From positions 21,850-85,849 of the forward strand of contig JACCGJ010001632.1 of NCBI GenBank assembly GCA_013407085.1: a DNA stretch of 64,000 bases, read 5' to 3'. The translations under genes and the position numbers were made by a program. A model generated the notes under the pieces. The model searched no databases, was not told where the DNA came from, and saw nothing but the letters and a program-made list of their open reading frames with translations. This DNA comes from Atriophallophorus winterbourni (taxonomy: Eukaryota; Platyhelminthes; Trematoda; Plagiorchiida; Microphallidae). Positions within the stretch are counted from its first letter, which is position 1. The number at the start of each line of letters is the position of its first letter. Shown here piece after piece: positions 24,200-37,900 of this stretch.

Positions 24200-25199
24200 N
24201 NNNNNNNNNNNNNNNNNNNNNNNNNNNNNNNNNNNNNNNNNNNNNNNNNNNNNNNNNNNNNNNNNNNNNNNNNNNNNNNNNNNNNNNNNNNNNNNNNNNN
24301 NNNNNNNNNNNNNNNNNNNNNNNNNNNNNNNNNNNNNNNNNNNNNNNNNNNNNNNNNNNNNNNNNNNNNNNNNNNNNNNNNNNNNNNNNNNNNNNNNNNN
24401 NNNNNNNNNNNNNNNNNNNNNNNNNNNNNNNNNNNNNNNNNNNNNNNNNNNNNNNNNNNNNNNNNNNNNNNNNNNNNNNNNNNNNNNNNNNNNNNNNNNN
24501 NNNNNNNNNNNNNNNNNNNNNNNNNNNNNNNNNNNNNNNNNNNNNNNNNNNNNNNNNNNNNNNNNNNNNNNNNNNNNNNNNNNNNNNNNNNNNNNNNNNN
24601 NNNNNNNNNNNNNNNNNNNNNNNNNNNNNNNNNNNNNNNNNNNNNNNNNNNNNNNNNNNNNNNNNNNNNNNNNNNNNNNNNNNNNNNNNNNNNNNNNNNN
24701 NNNNNNNNNNNNNNNNNNNNNNNNNNNNNNNNNNNNNNNNNNNNNNNNNNNNNNNNNNNNNNNNNNNNNNNNNNNNNNNNNNNNNNNNNNNNNNNNNNNN
24801 NNNNNNNNNNNNNNNNNNNNNNNNNNNNNNNNNNNNNNNNNNNNNNNNNNNNNNNNNNNNNNNNNNNNNNNNNNNNNNNNNNNNNNNNNNNNNNNNNNNN
24901 NNNNNNNNNNNNNNNNNNNNNNNNNNNNNNNNNNNNNNNNNNNNNNNNNNNNNNNNNNNNNNNNNNNNNNNNNNNNNNNNNNNNNNNNNNNNNNNNNNNN
25001 NNNNNNNNNNNNNNNNNNNNNNNNNNNNNNNNNNNNNNNNNNNNNNNNNNNNNNNNNNNNNNNNNNNNNNNNNNNNNNNNNNNNNNNNNNNNNNNNNNNN
25101 NNNNNNNNNNNNNNNNNNNNNNNNNNNNNNNNNNNNNNNNNNNNNNNNNNNNNNNNNNNNNNNNNNNNNNNNNNNNNNNNNNNNNNNNNNNNNNNNNNN
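24200..25199. other. Assembly gap, 1,000 N
   Basis: Exactly 1,000 undetermined bases, a standard placeholder length, so the real gap size is unknown. Long ORFs spanning it are artefacts. Confidence 0.99.
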
Positions 25200-25315
25200 C
25201 TAGGGTGAATAAAGCAAATAGCTGTACAATACAATATGATATATGTATGAAAGTTAAACAAATCGTAACTTCAATGTTTGCGTCCATTTGCTTCAAAGGA
25301 GAAGCAAAATTACTC

Positions 25316-26290
25316 CTAATTGTGATATGGAGGGAGGAAATCTACATCGGAAATATATGTTTGAGTATATTTATTTTTCCGAATATGCGTGTGAGGAAGA
25401 ATCACTATGGAATCTAAGTAAACTGGAACCAACAAAGTATTATTCCACATAAAAGATCGTAACGTTTGTTTGAAGATCATTTCGTTTGATGAGAAAAACC
25501 TTTTGGCGGTAAACTGTTCTGCAAAATGCATACACTCACATCGCAAAAGTTTCGGCGACAGTTTAATCGTGAGATTTGAAGAATCAAATTGTGATGGGAG
25601 ATCAGAACCAATTCTAAAGTGGCGTCTGAGTGCGTGGGACCCCGTATGGATTATTTTGTATGTTAGGATTAGGTCACCTCCTATATGTCTGAGCTCGGGT
25701 GTGCACAATCCAAGTCTAGACAGTCGCTGCACAAAGGGTAGATTATGCAACCCAGTAACAATTTTAGTTGCCTAATGATAAATCCTTTTGAGGAGCGAGA
25801 TATATTTTTCTATCAATTGTGTCCGAGCTTGAGCTGAATAGTCCACAACTGGATTTATGAATGTATTTAGTAGCATTGGCAATGATTCCGGTGGGAAACG
25901 TCAAACATTTTGACTTAGTCAACCGATTACGCTGCATGCGCTCTTATAGATAGCCTAGCAATGCAGACTGTTTTTCAAATTTCCACACACACAGAAACCG
26001 AGATCTATCCTCGATACACTACACTCAAGCCTGTGACTGCCACGTACGTATAAGAACGGAAAGTGTTTCCCAACTTACAACAGCTTGCAATAGAGGAAGT
26101 CGAAGGGCAGCTTGTTTTGATTCAACCAATGGTGCAGCTTATTTAAATCTGCTTGTAAAAATAAGCAATTCTCAACAGAGTTAACATTCATTCAAATTTT
26201 AAAATCATCGTCGAAAAGAACAAGTTTAACGCAGGATACACGTCGACATCATTTAGGTTTTCAGCTATATTGAACCTTTGCAAGGACACA
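25316..26290 (-). pseudogene. CR1-like LINE, RT and C-terminal remnant
   Basis: Minus-strand order: KLVLFDDDFKI (catalytic FADD degenerated, about 26,210) with FLQADLNKLHHWLNQNKLPF, then LLNTFINPVVDYSAQAR and LLKRIYH-ATKIV (about 25,830). Next comes the C-terminal block FVQRLSRLGLCTPELRHIGG and DLILTYKII (25,650-25,750). The blocks match the intact CR1 at 57.3-57.8 kb. The protein end is scrambled by frameshift. Confidence 0.7.
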
Positions 26291-27034
26291 TCCTTTGGAC
26301 AAAAGACTTACGCAAAAATATTGCTAGGGCATCAGCCGAAATGTGCAAATTTTATTTAAAAAATCTCCAACGTTTAAATTTTGTCTACCTAATACATTGG
26401 AATCTTTGAGCAAATATTTGTTTTTGTAGACGTTATATGATTAAGAAGTAAAATACAGCAAACATTTATATTAAACCCGAGACACAATTGTCCTCAAGCA
26501 TTCCAAGACTTCCCCTCCTTTTACGGAACATAGCATTAAGCACACAGAAGGAAAAATGTTCCATGTTAAGTTCGGCATTATTTTCTTTGTGAAAAAATTA
26601 TTAATATTTTATAGCAGCCGCGCTGCATAATGCTAATTATCATCATGAATTTCTCCAACTGTATTTGGATAATTTCAAGTTTTTTGTTCACTTTTAGTTA
26701 TTTTTATTAATATGTGATAAAATTCAGAATCGGCAAAAAGTAATAAATTAAGTGATCCTATCAAAAAGAACATTGTTTTCCTGAGGACATTTTTCACTGT
26801 CATGGTCTTATCAGACGAAGTTTTTGTTCGTAGCCCGAACATATGGAACGGATCACTAATAATTTATCACAATGATCTATTGTAAACAAGAGTCATATGC
26901 CAGGGCGGATAAATAAACAAACACGATAATAACGCTGGTAAATTCAGCCGCACGTGAAAATAAATCGGCTCTATGAATGGGACGAATAGCGCCGTAGAAT
27001 TTCAGTATACGTTTCTCGAAAATAAGTCCGAATG

Positions 27035-27115
27035 ATGTCAGCAACCATATAAATGTTGTTCTTGGTCGATGTCGACCATGGATGTACATCGCAATCACAT
27101 AATTGTTCATGCTAT
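27035..27115 (-). repeat. RTE-like LINE, extreme 3' end
   Basis: Minus-strand reading gives GATGTACATCCATGGTCGAC then ATCGACC. This is the sequence that follows the RTE C-terminus at 32,985-33,025, 37,740 and 40,980. A short 5'-truncated copy. Confidence 0.55.
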
Positions 27116-27849
27116 ACAGCTTCTCGAATGACTAAACTTTATAGAGGCATCCAAAATATTATTCCACATTTTGCAAACTTGAAATCTTAATGGGAATGAA
27201 TATTTTCCCCAAATAACTAATATGTTTCGTCTTGATAGTGCTAGATCGAAATTATTCACGTGAATTCAAGAAAAATGACAATAACCTCCATCCCGCTACT
27301 CAAAATTTATACGCTTATTATATATGCAATATGGTTGGAAAATGGATATCAAGGTTAAAACTGTTTACATCAAGTTATGAGTGCAAGTGAACTCGTGAGC
27401 ATAATAATTAAACTGCAATAAACCTGTGCACTAGTTTGGTAAACTTAGTTTGTAAGTTGCTTATATTTACTCTGTAAGTTCCGCTACTTGCATAACAATG
27501 AATGAACACGGGGATTCTTAGCTCAACAAACTATATGCTCCTCAATTGAATATCAGCATGCTTTTCAAAATCAATGGGAGTTACAAGTAATGGATTAGCC
27601 AAAGATGTCATTATTGTAAAGGTTGCTGAAAATGTCCGAGATAACAGAAATCTACATTAACACAATCAAACGAAACTGTCGAAAACATAGTAAACCACGT
27701 GCATCAAAACGACCAAACACTTTATTCGGTTATTATTTGCTGGGATTAGGAGCAACTTATTAGCTTATTTATTGAGTTGCGAGAGCTTCCTAATTTGTAG
27801 TTTTTTAATGTTACATATAGCAAATAAAAATCTATTTCCATTTACAGGC

Positions 27850-27945
27850 ATTTCGGTCACACACTCACAACGATCGGTTTCGTGGTGTTGATAATCATCC
27901 GGCAGGGACATTACGATGAGCATCGGTATGCAAATGCGGATGAAC
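27850..27945 (-). repeat. Retrozyme-like family 1, copy C (hammerhead-like core, mutated)
   Basis: On the minus strand the core reads CGGATGA (CTGATGA with one change, 27,895-27,901), then a short A/C-rich stem-loop region ending CACCAC, GAAA (27,878-27,881) and CCGATC. It is followed by GTTGTGAGTGTGTGACCG. The flank matches the copies at 29,327 and 31,820. Confidence 0.5.
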
Positions 27946-28810
27946 GCCATCCCCGTGTGTGGTCACATGTGATTGAACAGGCTAGTCGTGCCAGTGTTAT
28001 GCATCAGTGGCGTACAAGCTCATACTTTCACAACTATTTCTATTTAATTTGTTACATTCAACGTGTTTAGTGAGAGAATATTGTTATTTTGGATGAGTCT
28101 AAAACCATGCCAAATTGTGAGAACCGTAATTCTTGCATTTTGGTTTCAGGCAAAGTATTTTCATCTCATCGTTGGTATTGAATAATCTCACACTATAGAA
28201 CCGTCAGATTGACACGGTTATGCGGTTTTCATTACTACTACTCCATAGCATGAGTTAGTGATCAGTGGGTTTATTAAAAATGCGAGCTGGTGTCAGAAGT
28301 CGAAGGTTGTGGTTTGGACGTTAATTATTTGTAAGCCTGCGACTCATGATCGAGTTAACTAAACTAGTATCAGTCTGCTTGCTGATCAAAGGTGCATGAT
28401 ATTTCGGTAACTGATAATATTAATAAAAGGGATCATCTCTGGTCATTGGAGAACTTAGCCATCAATTTAACACAAATCTGATACCCTAATTTGTTTTGTA
28501 GGAAATAACTCTAGCAGTATAATCTTGTAACAAAATAACATATTCTCCAAACATTTTATAAATTCCAATCTGAGAATCAACGAAACACTAATACTTACAT
28601 GTATTCAAAACAAAATCAGAAGCCCATTCAAAATGTATCACAATATTTGTCGCTATAATATTCACTACGCATAATCCGTAAAAATTATCCAGTGTGTAAA
28701 AGCAAATAGCAAAAACAACTTGCACGACAAGAAAAGCGTCAAATCAATAAAATCAAGACGAAAATCAATTGTGATTTGTGATTGTCCGTATCGATCGTTC
28801 CCTTCTTTTT

Positions 28811-28919
28811 TCAAATTTCCACAAATCCACCCTTTTCGTTATAAACAACCCGACCATGTTTGACGACCATCGTAATCAGGGAATCTTCTTCTCCGAGCTG
28901 ATAAATTATGTTCTCCCAT
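28811..28919 (-). CDS. AMDHD1: AMDHD1 exon 9 (terminal exon, stop)
   Basis: After acceptor CTTGTTTCAG the frame reads WENIIYQLGEEDSLITMVVK then HGRVVYNEKGGFVEI and TGA. WE-x-IIYQ-G...V-K-G-x-VY is the family's usual end (WEHLIYQFGG...GKLIY in vertebrates). The split Arg codon joins exon 8 in phase. No clear AATAAA is seen in the first 100 bases after the stop. Confidence 0.92.
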
Positions 28920-31900
28920 CTGAAACAAGTGAACAGAAATTGCATTTTGACTCGAATATGTCCAACTGGCACAACAAAAATGCACAGGTGCAGTAGTTAA
29001 CGCGAAATGGCAGTCGATCAGAACGACTTTTTTCTACAGTTGTGGTGACTGATGGATTACCATATGAATGTTTACATATTCGATATGCATCAATTGCAAA
29101 ATGGTACCACGTGTACCGAGGACCGAGATAAAGTACGTTAAGGATGTGATGAACCCTGGAGCGTAAAATTGACCGACAGCGCAGTTGTAAACAAATTGAA
29201 GGCATAATGTGATTGTAAAAAAAACGCGTTTAAGTGAAACGGTAATTCGAACTTGTGGAACCTGCCTGATGGCTTACAAGCGCATCTTGCTTACGATTCT
29301 TTCACAGTTTCGAGCGCACTCAGATCCTGATGAGTGCAAACAACACGAAACCGGTCGTGGCGTATGTTTAAGTGATGAGAATGCACGCAAATGAGCATTT
29401 GTGAATAAAGCTGGTTTGAATTCTGATAAAAAGACAATGCATGGTGCGACCACGGAAAACTCATTAAAGATGAGGTTCAACTACAATCACTGAGATCTTT
29501 TAAGGTGCACCCAGTTAAATAACGAAATATTATCGTTAAAATGAGCATGACGCAGCGTTTATTTGAACCACTAAACGTATAACATTGATAAGGGTGTGCT
29601 ATCAGTTCGAAGGCGATACTAATTCTCTTGAAAAATCATTTTTTCACAAATTTAATGAAAAAAATGGGCCAAATATTTAAGTAGACCGCTCCATTTTTTT
29701 TATATTTCAATATCATTTTTAATCTAATATGGAGTTAAAGAATCTGAAAATGATTAAATTGGTGATACGTTGTATACGCAAGCACGGGTAACGGGACATA
29801 CGATGGTAAATTTGCTAAATACTGATAAAATGTTCAAGCTCACGCATTCAGCGTTTTACATGTGCATTGAGGTTGGTTTCACCAATTTTATCAAACGGTA
29901 GCTTAACAGACAATCATTTACCACCATTTTCTATCTAAAGTCACGCAGATACAAATCGTACTATCCCTCATTAACACAGAAACAGCTGGAAAAACATGCA
30001 GCTGTCGACATTTTACTAAAGCATATGCGTGAGTGACCAGCGTTGGGACTATCCATATCATTCGACAGAGGCTTCGATTTTCAAACTAAACCTGCGGTCA
30101 CTTGGAGGCTGCACAATTAATTTTGAAATTGGCGGAACCCCAGTGGAATACAGATTAATCATGAACACAAATCAACTGATCTTTGAACTCGGGAGATATG
30201 GGAACGAAGAAAAGGTTTACCATTAAATTACCGACATTAGAGATCAAGTCAATTGAACGATGGTAGATGCTACCGAACTGGTGTGCGGCCGTGTAATCTG
30301 ACACGCTATCTGTAATCATATTTGCTTTTAGCTTGATTTCCATATTCAAAGCATGAATACAATGGACTAGATAATAAAAGCTTTAGCATGCTCTCATGCA
30401 ATGCGCGTGAGTTGGCTGGGATTTCAGCGTAGGTCAAGATTTCCTATTGTTGCACTCAAAAATGCACCCACCATGCTTGCATGTCGTAATTTGAGGTCAG
30501 GAAATAATTTTTCTGTAAGAATAGCAACAAATCATCGCCAGTTTTTGACGACTACCACTCGAGCCTACCCCCGAACAATCTGTTCCAGAGTTTGTGATCA
30601 TTAGGCGAGGAATCGAAACCGAATTATTGAGTTTTGAATGTATCAACCGCTTCGTTTCGTGACAAGGAACCACATATGAACTGAAGATGAAAAATATTTG
30701 GAAATTCAGCAAAAATAATTTATAATTTCAGTCAATAGCATGCCAAAATTCACGTCAATTGTTCACGAATTTCACATTTAAAGAAGGTGCCGTACTTAAC
30801 GAGAAAAATTCATTAGTTGTTCAGACCACAATTATTATGGTTAACACGGAGTGACTGGGTGAATATAAAATGTTGGGAACATGTCCGCGGTGTATACTGT
30901 TACCCCGTCAAGCAGTGATAAACAAGTAACCAAATAGTCCGAATCAATTCTTTGTCAAATGAACGCGAAACGAATACTAGCACGGATGCTTGCGGAGTAT
31001 AGACACAGTTAAAGGAAACCAATAAATAATCCCCTTACATATAATTGGGACAGTCAACATTGTCATTCACATGATAACTCAAACGGTCACTTATGGTACA
31101 AACTGCTTTGACAAGGGGCGATCTTGAACGCGTTAAAGCAGAGTTGATGATTGAAAGCGTTCGAATGACGTGAATGCAAAGATCCTGAAGCGAAAACAGA
31201 ATTTCAGTGTACCCTATGGTTTCACATGCGAAAGCATAACCCTTAAGCATGCTACTACTTGGATAATTGTGATCCAAACGTAATGCGATTCCGTATATAT
31301 TTGGATTGATTTTCACTAATATATGAGAATTATTGCTCAATTACCACCATAAATATGCATAATGAGGTTGCACACTATTCAATGTAGCAAATCGTCTGTA
31401 AACGAAAATCGAATTCTCGAAAAAAAACCATAATTGATCTCAAATACATTTACGTAGATTTGAACACCTTCACAAACGCTTCTTGCAATGGTTCCAATTA
31501 AGAAATGAAGCCTGGTTAAGTAGCATAAGTTAAACAACAGTGAGAAACTTAAACCGCTTCTCAAATGTGAATTATCATATGCGCCAGAAAATAAACGCTG
31601 TTCCGAACGGACTCAAGGACCGGGTGAAGGTGGCATATATTTAGTTGTTTGAATTCCCGTCTAGCAATTAGAGCTTGTGAACATTTTAACTGCGATTATA
31701 TGTTTTGGTATGTGGTGTTTAGGATTGTTAATGGGACATCAGAGCTCGTCACAATCAATGTCAATTTTGCTTCATTTGCATACATTTTCATCACACACAC
31801 CCCACGACCGGTGTTGTGCTCATCAGGTATGGTCAGTACGCCCAGGATCCACGTGTCTTGCAACCATGAAGGGATGACAAAATGCTTGAACTTGTAAGCC

Positions 31901-34900
31901 ACTGTTGGAAAGTTTACTTTCTGATTAGATGCATTATTTTACGGTAATTAGCTTAATTCACGCTAACGGAAATTGTATAAAATTACTGGCCAAAATGACC
32001 ATTAAAACCCCCCAGTTCCGGCTCCACCGACAAATTCATTTTTGAAGATAGGCGGATAATAATAAGATTCTGTAATATAGGTTAACAACCGTCTTTCTAG
32101 ACAAGTCACCATGTTTAAAGGTTGATTACTCGCTTTCAAACTCGTGTAATGAGATGCTTCATGACGAGCTAATGATAGTTTGCTCCAGACTCTGTGCTCA
32201 CGTAATCGTGCTCTAGTGGCTTTCCAACAACGCTAATTTTGTGTATGTAGTTTGTGAATTGAAAGATCGAACGATGGCTGGAATTGACCGTTACGTAGGA
32301 AAATGTGGAAGTTGTATACTTAATTTTGAGGGCTGATAACACTTTCCGCAAAAATTGGATAGCGAATGTTACATGGGTATCCAGGACTTTGAAACAACTG
32401 CTGCGTCGACATTAAAGTTAACAACACGAGTTCAATGGAGAATCAAAGATAATAAATAAATAGATTCGCATTCTTAAAACGGGGACAGAAAGGCAACACT
32501 TATTTCATAACACATTTTATTATCGATAATTGTTCAAAAATATATACTACGGGCTACACAGCATGCTCACCCTACTACGGCAGCGCCGCCTACGGTGGCT
32601 AGATCACGTCTGCAAAATAGAAAACGGTGGTATTTCAAAAAATCTACTCTATGGTGTGCTGAAATGAGGAAGACAACCATTTGGCAGACCGCACTTGTGG
32701 TACAAAGACGTTTGCAAAAGAGATATGAAAGCTCTTGGCATTGAACCGGCGAGTCGGGAAGAACTTGCTCTTGGCCGCTCACATTGGAGACATTGTGTAA
32801 AGCGTCGTCTGCAAGCTGGGGAGGAGCAGATAGAGCTCTTAGCTGCTGAACGCAGATCCCGCCGGCGGCGTGCAACTGACGCCGATCGACCGAGCACTGT
32901 CCATCGCTGTGAGCGCGGTGGCAGAGATTGTCACCTCCGAATCGGACTGTTTAGTCATTCTAAATGCTGCAAAGCATGAAACCATCATGCTCTTGTGATA
33001 TACATCCATGATCGATATCGATCGAAGGAGGCCAACAGCAACAACATACTCAAGTCTTCAAAGTGAAACTTTTATTGGAAAATAAAGAAAATGAAAGGAT
33101 GTTTTTATTATTGTAACCACGATACACAAAACTGAGTGCTGCATATGTTTGAAAATAGTCGTTGCTGGTGGTACAAAATAAATCAAGAGAAACCAATTTG
33201 AAAATCCACAAGCGAGTCTTTTCAAACAAATCAGATTGCAATAGCGAAACAACACAAAATGATTTGTGAAATTTCTAGATAATCAAACTGACCTGTCACA
33301 ATTTAAGACGATAAAGTCGGCCTGTCTGCCCGGGGTGATTGCTCCGATTTTAGATGACATTCCGAGACTATAAGCCGCGTTGATTGTTGCAGCGGCAAGT
33401 GCTTCATCCGGGGTTAGACCCATTATTGTACAGCCGAGGAACATCACTGTCGGCTGACAAAAATAATTTACAATGGGGATCAAGGTTTACGCTTTACGTT
33501 TATCGATGAATTTTAAAATATTACTTTGAGAATTGTCAAAGTTCGATGGCGAAATCATTTGTACATTTCCGAGATTCAAGAATTTATGGTATAAAAAGCT
33601 TATAGCTGTAAAACACCATAGGATATTCGTATGAGGGCAAAAAATATATATAAATTGAGGCGTTAGGAAAATCGACTTGTTTTGTTGTTAGAAAAAAATT
33701 CATGTATTTTCTCGGTATGATAGAAACATATTCGTTAGGATAAACACAGTGTGAATTTCCTTAATTATGTTATATAAGCGGGTTGTAGGGTGGATTTACT
33801 AAGTAAAAATATATCTAGTTCTTTTTTCGGAAAATCATTTTACTATATGACTGTACAACTTCTGACGGTAGGGAGTTCATATAAGAAACAAACGCGCACC
33901 GAAAAGAAGATCTGACGGCAGTTCCGGTAAGACTGTGGAGTACACAATGCCAATGTGTGAGTGCTTTGGGTTGACCGGAGGCTGAATAGATGCCTCGGAG
34001 AATGAATCTTTGAGTTCAGTATTTTATAGGTGAGGATTATATCCAATCGAACTCGTCTGTGAGCCCGTGTATCAAAATTAAGGTGCATCACTCAATCCTC
34101 AAAAGGGAGGAAGACAGCCAATTATATCGAAAGGACATTTGTTTACTTACTACTTAATAACTAACAGCTGTTTTCACATTTTTATGAGAAAAAGTGTTCC
34201 ACGACCGACTCATTCAGTTTTTGGTCGGTGGGGTTATCGTAATAATAACGCGCGTAACATTAGGAGGAGATTGTCTGAGAACTGACTGTACAAAACAAAT
34301 GAGTTTAGCAGCCAAATATCCCGTCAGTTGGATGAATCTCAATCTCACGCAGCGCTTTGTTTCAATGAACTTGAAAAGAAACACTGGCTATAGGAAAACA
34401 AGCTGCATGATAGTAACAATTGTTCGGACATCGCATGCAATGTATGCGCTTGCATCATTTCTAAACCTGGGAAATTCACAAACTTTCTAATGATTGCACC
34501 AGCCCGTTACGATGGAGGTTTTGAGTTTGGAAACACTATGAGACATTCGAACCTGGGAAATTTAATTAAGACGGCCAGCTACGGAATGTAGGAAAACTGG
34601 GAAAGTATTGATCAAAACAATATCACCGAATAAATTGATGTTTTACGGTCCAAAAAGTTAATATTTCAGTCACAAATGTGAGTCTGGTTGGTTTCTATTC
34701 AAAACAAAGTAACGAGAATGAATAATTATTTCAACATTTATGATCACCTCTTGATTTCGAAATGAATTTGATAAATCAAAACAGTTTAAGCAAAATGGCT
34801 GTCTATCACTGTGCAGCTTTCACCTTACTTGGTCACGGCAGACTAGATTGTGGATAAAATCAACTGTAAAAAACGTACTTGGACATAATCGGATTAAAAT

Positions 34901-37900
34901 TTTTAACATTTGATTAATTCATCGACTGCTCGATCACGTACATTGTGACGAGACGTGCAGTTCGATAATCAGAGCTGCGGAACGTGTACAATTAGGGTCT
35001 AGAGAACGGCGCATTTAATTCAACACGGCACTTTTGGGTCACACAATTTATTTCAACTCAGCGTATCAAAGTGTCAAATAAAATTGAAAAAAAATCTGTT
35101 TCGTTGTAAGTGCGGGGAATGTGAGCGCCTCGAGCACTTGGCCAGGATTCACTATGTGATTCTGTGTTTGAACATCGTGGTTCGTTGTACGAACCCTATT
35201 AATCAGTGGCTTCAAAATCCAACGTTGTTTAGCAAACCTCACATTGTTACAAGTATCACTAAACCTGATCTTACTGACTCCGCCTGATGACGGAAAACAG
35301 CCAGAAACCGGTGGTGGTCTGTAAGTGTGGGGAATGTGAGCAACACATTACTCTGTTTTAGTGAATTTATATTGCAAGTTATTATGTACGGTGGATAAGC
35401 ATCGTGTGGAGCTCATTTTGTAGTTTCAGTGTTCGGTGTAATGTAAACCTTAACTCAATCATAGCCAGTATCAAAATTATTTGTGGTCAAAACGAATGCA
35501 CTAATTTCTTCTATTAAGTATGCCAATCAACCTTTCTCATACACGATAGAATTGTAAAAGGCGATCCACGAAATCCGATTTGATGCACACAAATTAACGC
35601 CACATTTTACCTCAACCCAGAACCGGAACCACAGTGCTTGATATATGAAAATATCATCCAAAAATATGCATGTAAAACACCAATAAAGTGCGCGCAACTG
35701 AGTTATATCGATCGGGAGGCTATACGACTAGTTGGATAATTCACTTTCACAAATTTCCTAAGTGTTTTTGGCGAGGACCCAACATCTTGAGTCATGTACT
35801 CAGACCATTATATCCGGTCTGGGCCGAAATTGGCGATCGATGGTTTCGAGAAGGATCGATACGATCTGGGAAAAGACCGCTTGAATGGGGGATAAACATA
35901 TGAAATGAGGTAAAAGCGATTAATGATTTGGGGACTCCCATCCCATAATAATTGTCGGTAAGTAGTCTGAGTTCAGTGAAGCATGCCGCCAACTACTTGC
36001 GGCATGCAACAATGAAAAGTAATAGTTAAATACACGTAAATTACCGGGGATAGTTAACTAAATTTAAACCGAACTTGTAACAATATCAAGAATATTTTTT
36101 AAGATTTATATGTTTATTTTCTGGGAACATTAACGGCAAATTATTGTGATTATGAAGGATGATAAATTGTTTATTTATTCATTAAAAATTACAATTTTTG
36201 AATCGTCATATCATTTTTCGCTTGTAAACCATTACTGAATTCGGGATCTGTGGTTTCATCGGGTAGAACTAAAAGCACCGGTGAGAAATTAATCAGTGGG
36301 ATTGTTTAAAACAAATATAAACTTCCAAAACACGATCAATCAGATTAGTGCATACAAACGCTAAATGAACGATCATCATAGTGGATCTGAGTCAATCGAA
36401 CACAAATCAACGAACAGGATCTGGTTCAAGAGAAGACACGTCTCTGAACTTGAGTAAAGTAAGTAACCTCACCATTGACAAGCAGTAGGCGTTCGGGTTG
36501 AAGTCTGTTCCCAAGGCTACGGGAACTCCAGCTTCAATCATGGCTCGAGCAGGTGGTGGACGCAAACGGAGCAACAGGGCCGTGGTTGGCAGTAGAACGG
36601 CCGCGGTGCCGCTAGCTGCCATCGCTGCAACTCCCGCCGGGGAGGCTTCTTCTAAGTGACTGGCTGCATGAGCCTTCAGCTTTCCAGCAAGCTGTAATAT
36701 GTAAATGTGGAAGTTATGTTTCACTGAGAAAATAGAAACTGAATGTTTAAAATCCTATTTAATAAAAAAAACGAAAAATGTGATATCTCAGATATTGAAT
36801 TTCGGAACAAACTAGTAGGTTCATTATTATTCGAACTCAGAGTTATATGAAGTCGCGACTGAATTCGGTTAAGCGTAGCTCTTGATGGAGGGATCCTTAT
36901 TTGCAGCAGATTGAAAATTAGAATATTGTTGGACATACTCTTTCTACCTCAGGAATGGGTTAGCATAATAATGAATTTTGGTGTGTATCGATCATTTGAT
37001 AATCACACGTTCATTTAACATGATTCAGTGAGAGCTGCGGTAACGAGTTGGTCCCAAATTGAACGCAAATGATCAAGCTGCATTCGGAAATCTCGGAGTT
37101 AAATTATCTGTCAACACGCCACATTCCTTATCGCCCATCGCCTTATTTATCTAAAATCTTTACAATAGGAATGATAGCTGAGCAGCTGGATACAACGAGG
37201 TTTACAGCTGTTACAGGAAGCCTTTATAACAATTGTTTTGTCAAAGCTGGCGAATAGATCCCCTTAAATCGCGTGATAAACAACATACACGCGAATGCAG
37301 TAAAAGGCTAAAAGATATATTTGTTTGAATAATGGTAATTACAATTCTAAATGATTATCATTTCCTGAAATCGGGTATCAGACACGCGGCTATTGCAAAG
37401 TACGGGAACGTAGCATTCATTTGTGTAAAACAGTTGATGTTTACCCTAGATCCCGTTTTGCAGCGACCATCCTTTGGAATTTCCCCAATCTTATGAGGTC
37501 AATCAACATCTATGGATTATCTGGTTAGGCTCATGAGTGACTTCTCGAGATGATGCTCTACTTTGTTACTTTTAAAATGATAAGCTGTCCGCATTAAATG
37601 CTTGAAGTTGAATTAAATGTTGATCGACTATTAGAAATACAGCCTGGCTGGAGCGAGCGCTGCATCACATCGATTCGAACATCTTCATTCGGACGAAGAT
37701 CTGAGATATCTGTTTTCGTTGGTGGTGGTCTCCTTCGATTGATGTCGACCATGGATATGCGTGCCAGTTTCATGCTCCACAGTGTATCGAATATTTAAAG
37801 TTTCATCTCATTCGGGTCGAACAATTACCCCTACAGCGCTCACAGTACTCGGTCGATGGGTAAGGTTTAGACGTTGACGGCGTGATCTAAGTTCTGGAGC

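Noticed and set aside
24129..25296. Three ORFs of about 360 codons across the N run
   Set aside because: They consist almost wholly of undetermined bases and reflect only the gap.
35981..36007. 9-bp inverted repeat as a transcription terminator
   Set aside because: Such terminators are bacterial, the context is an animal intron, and no U-tract follows.
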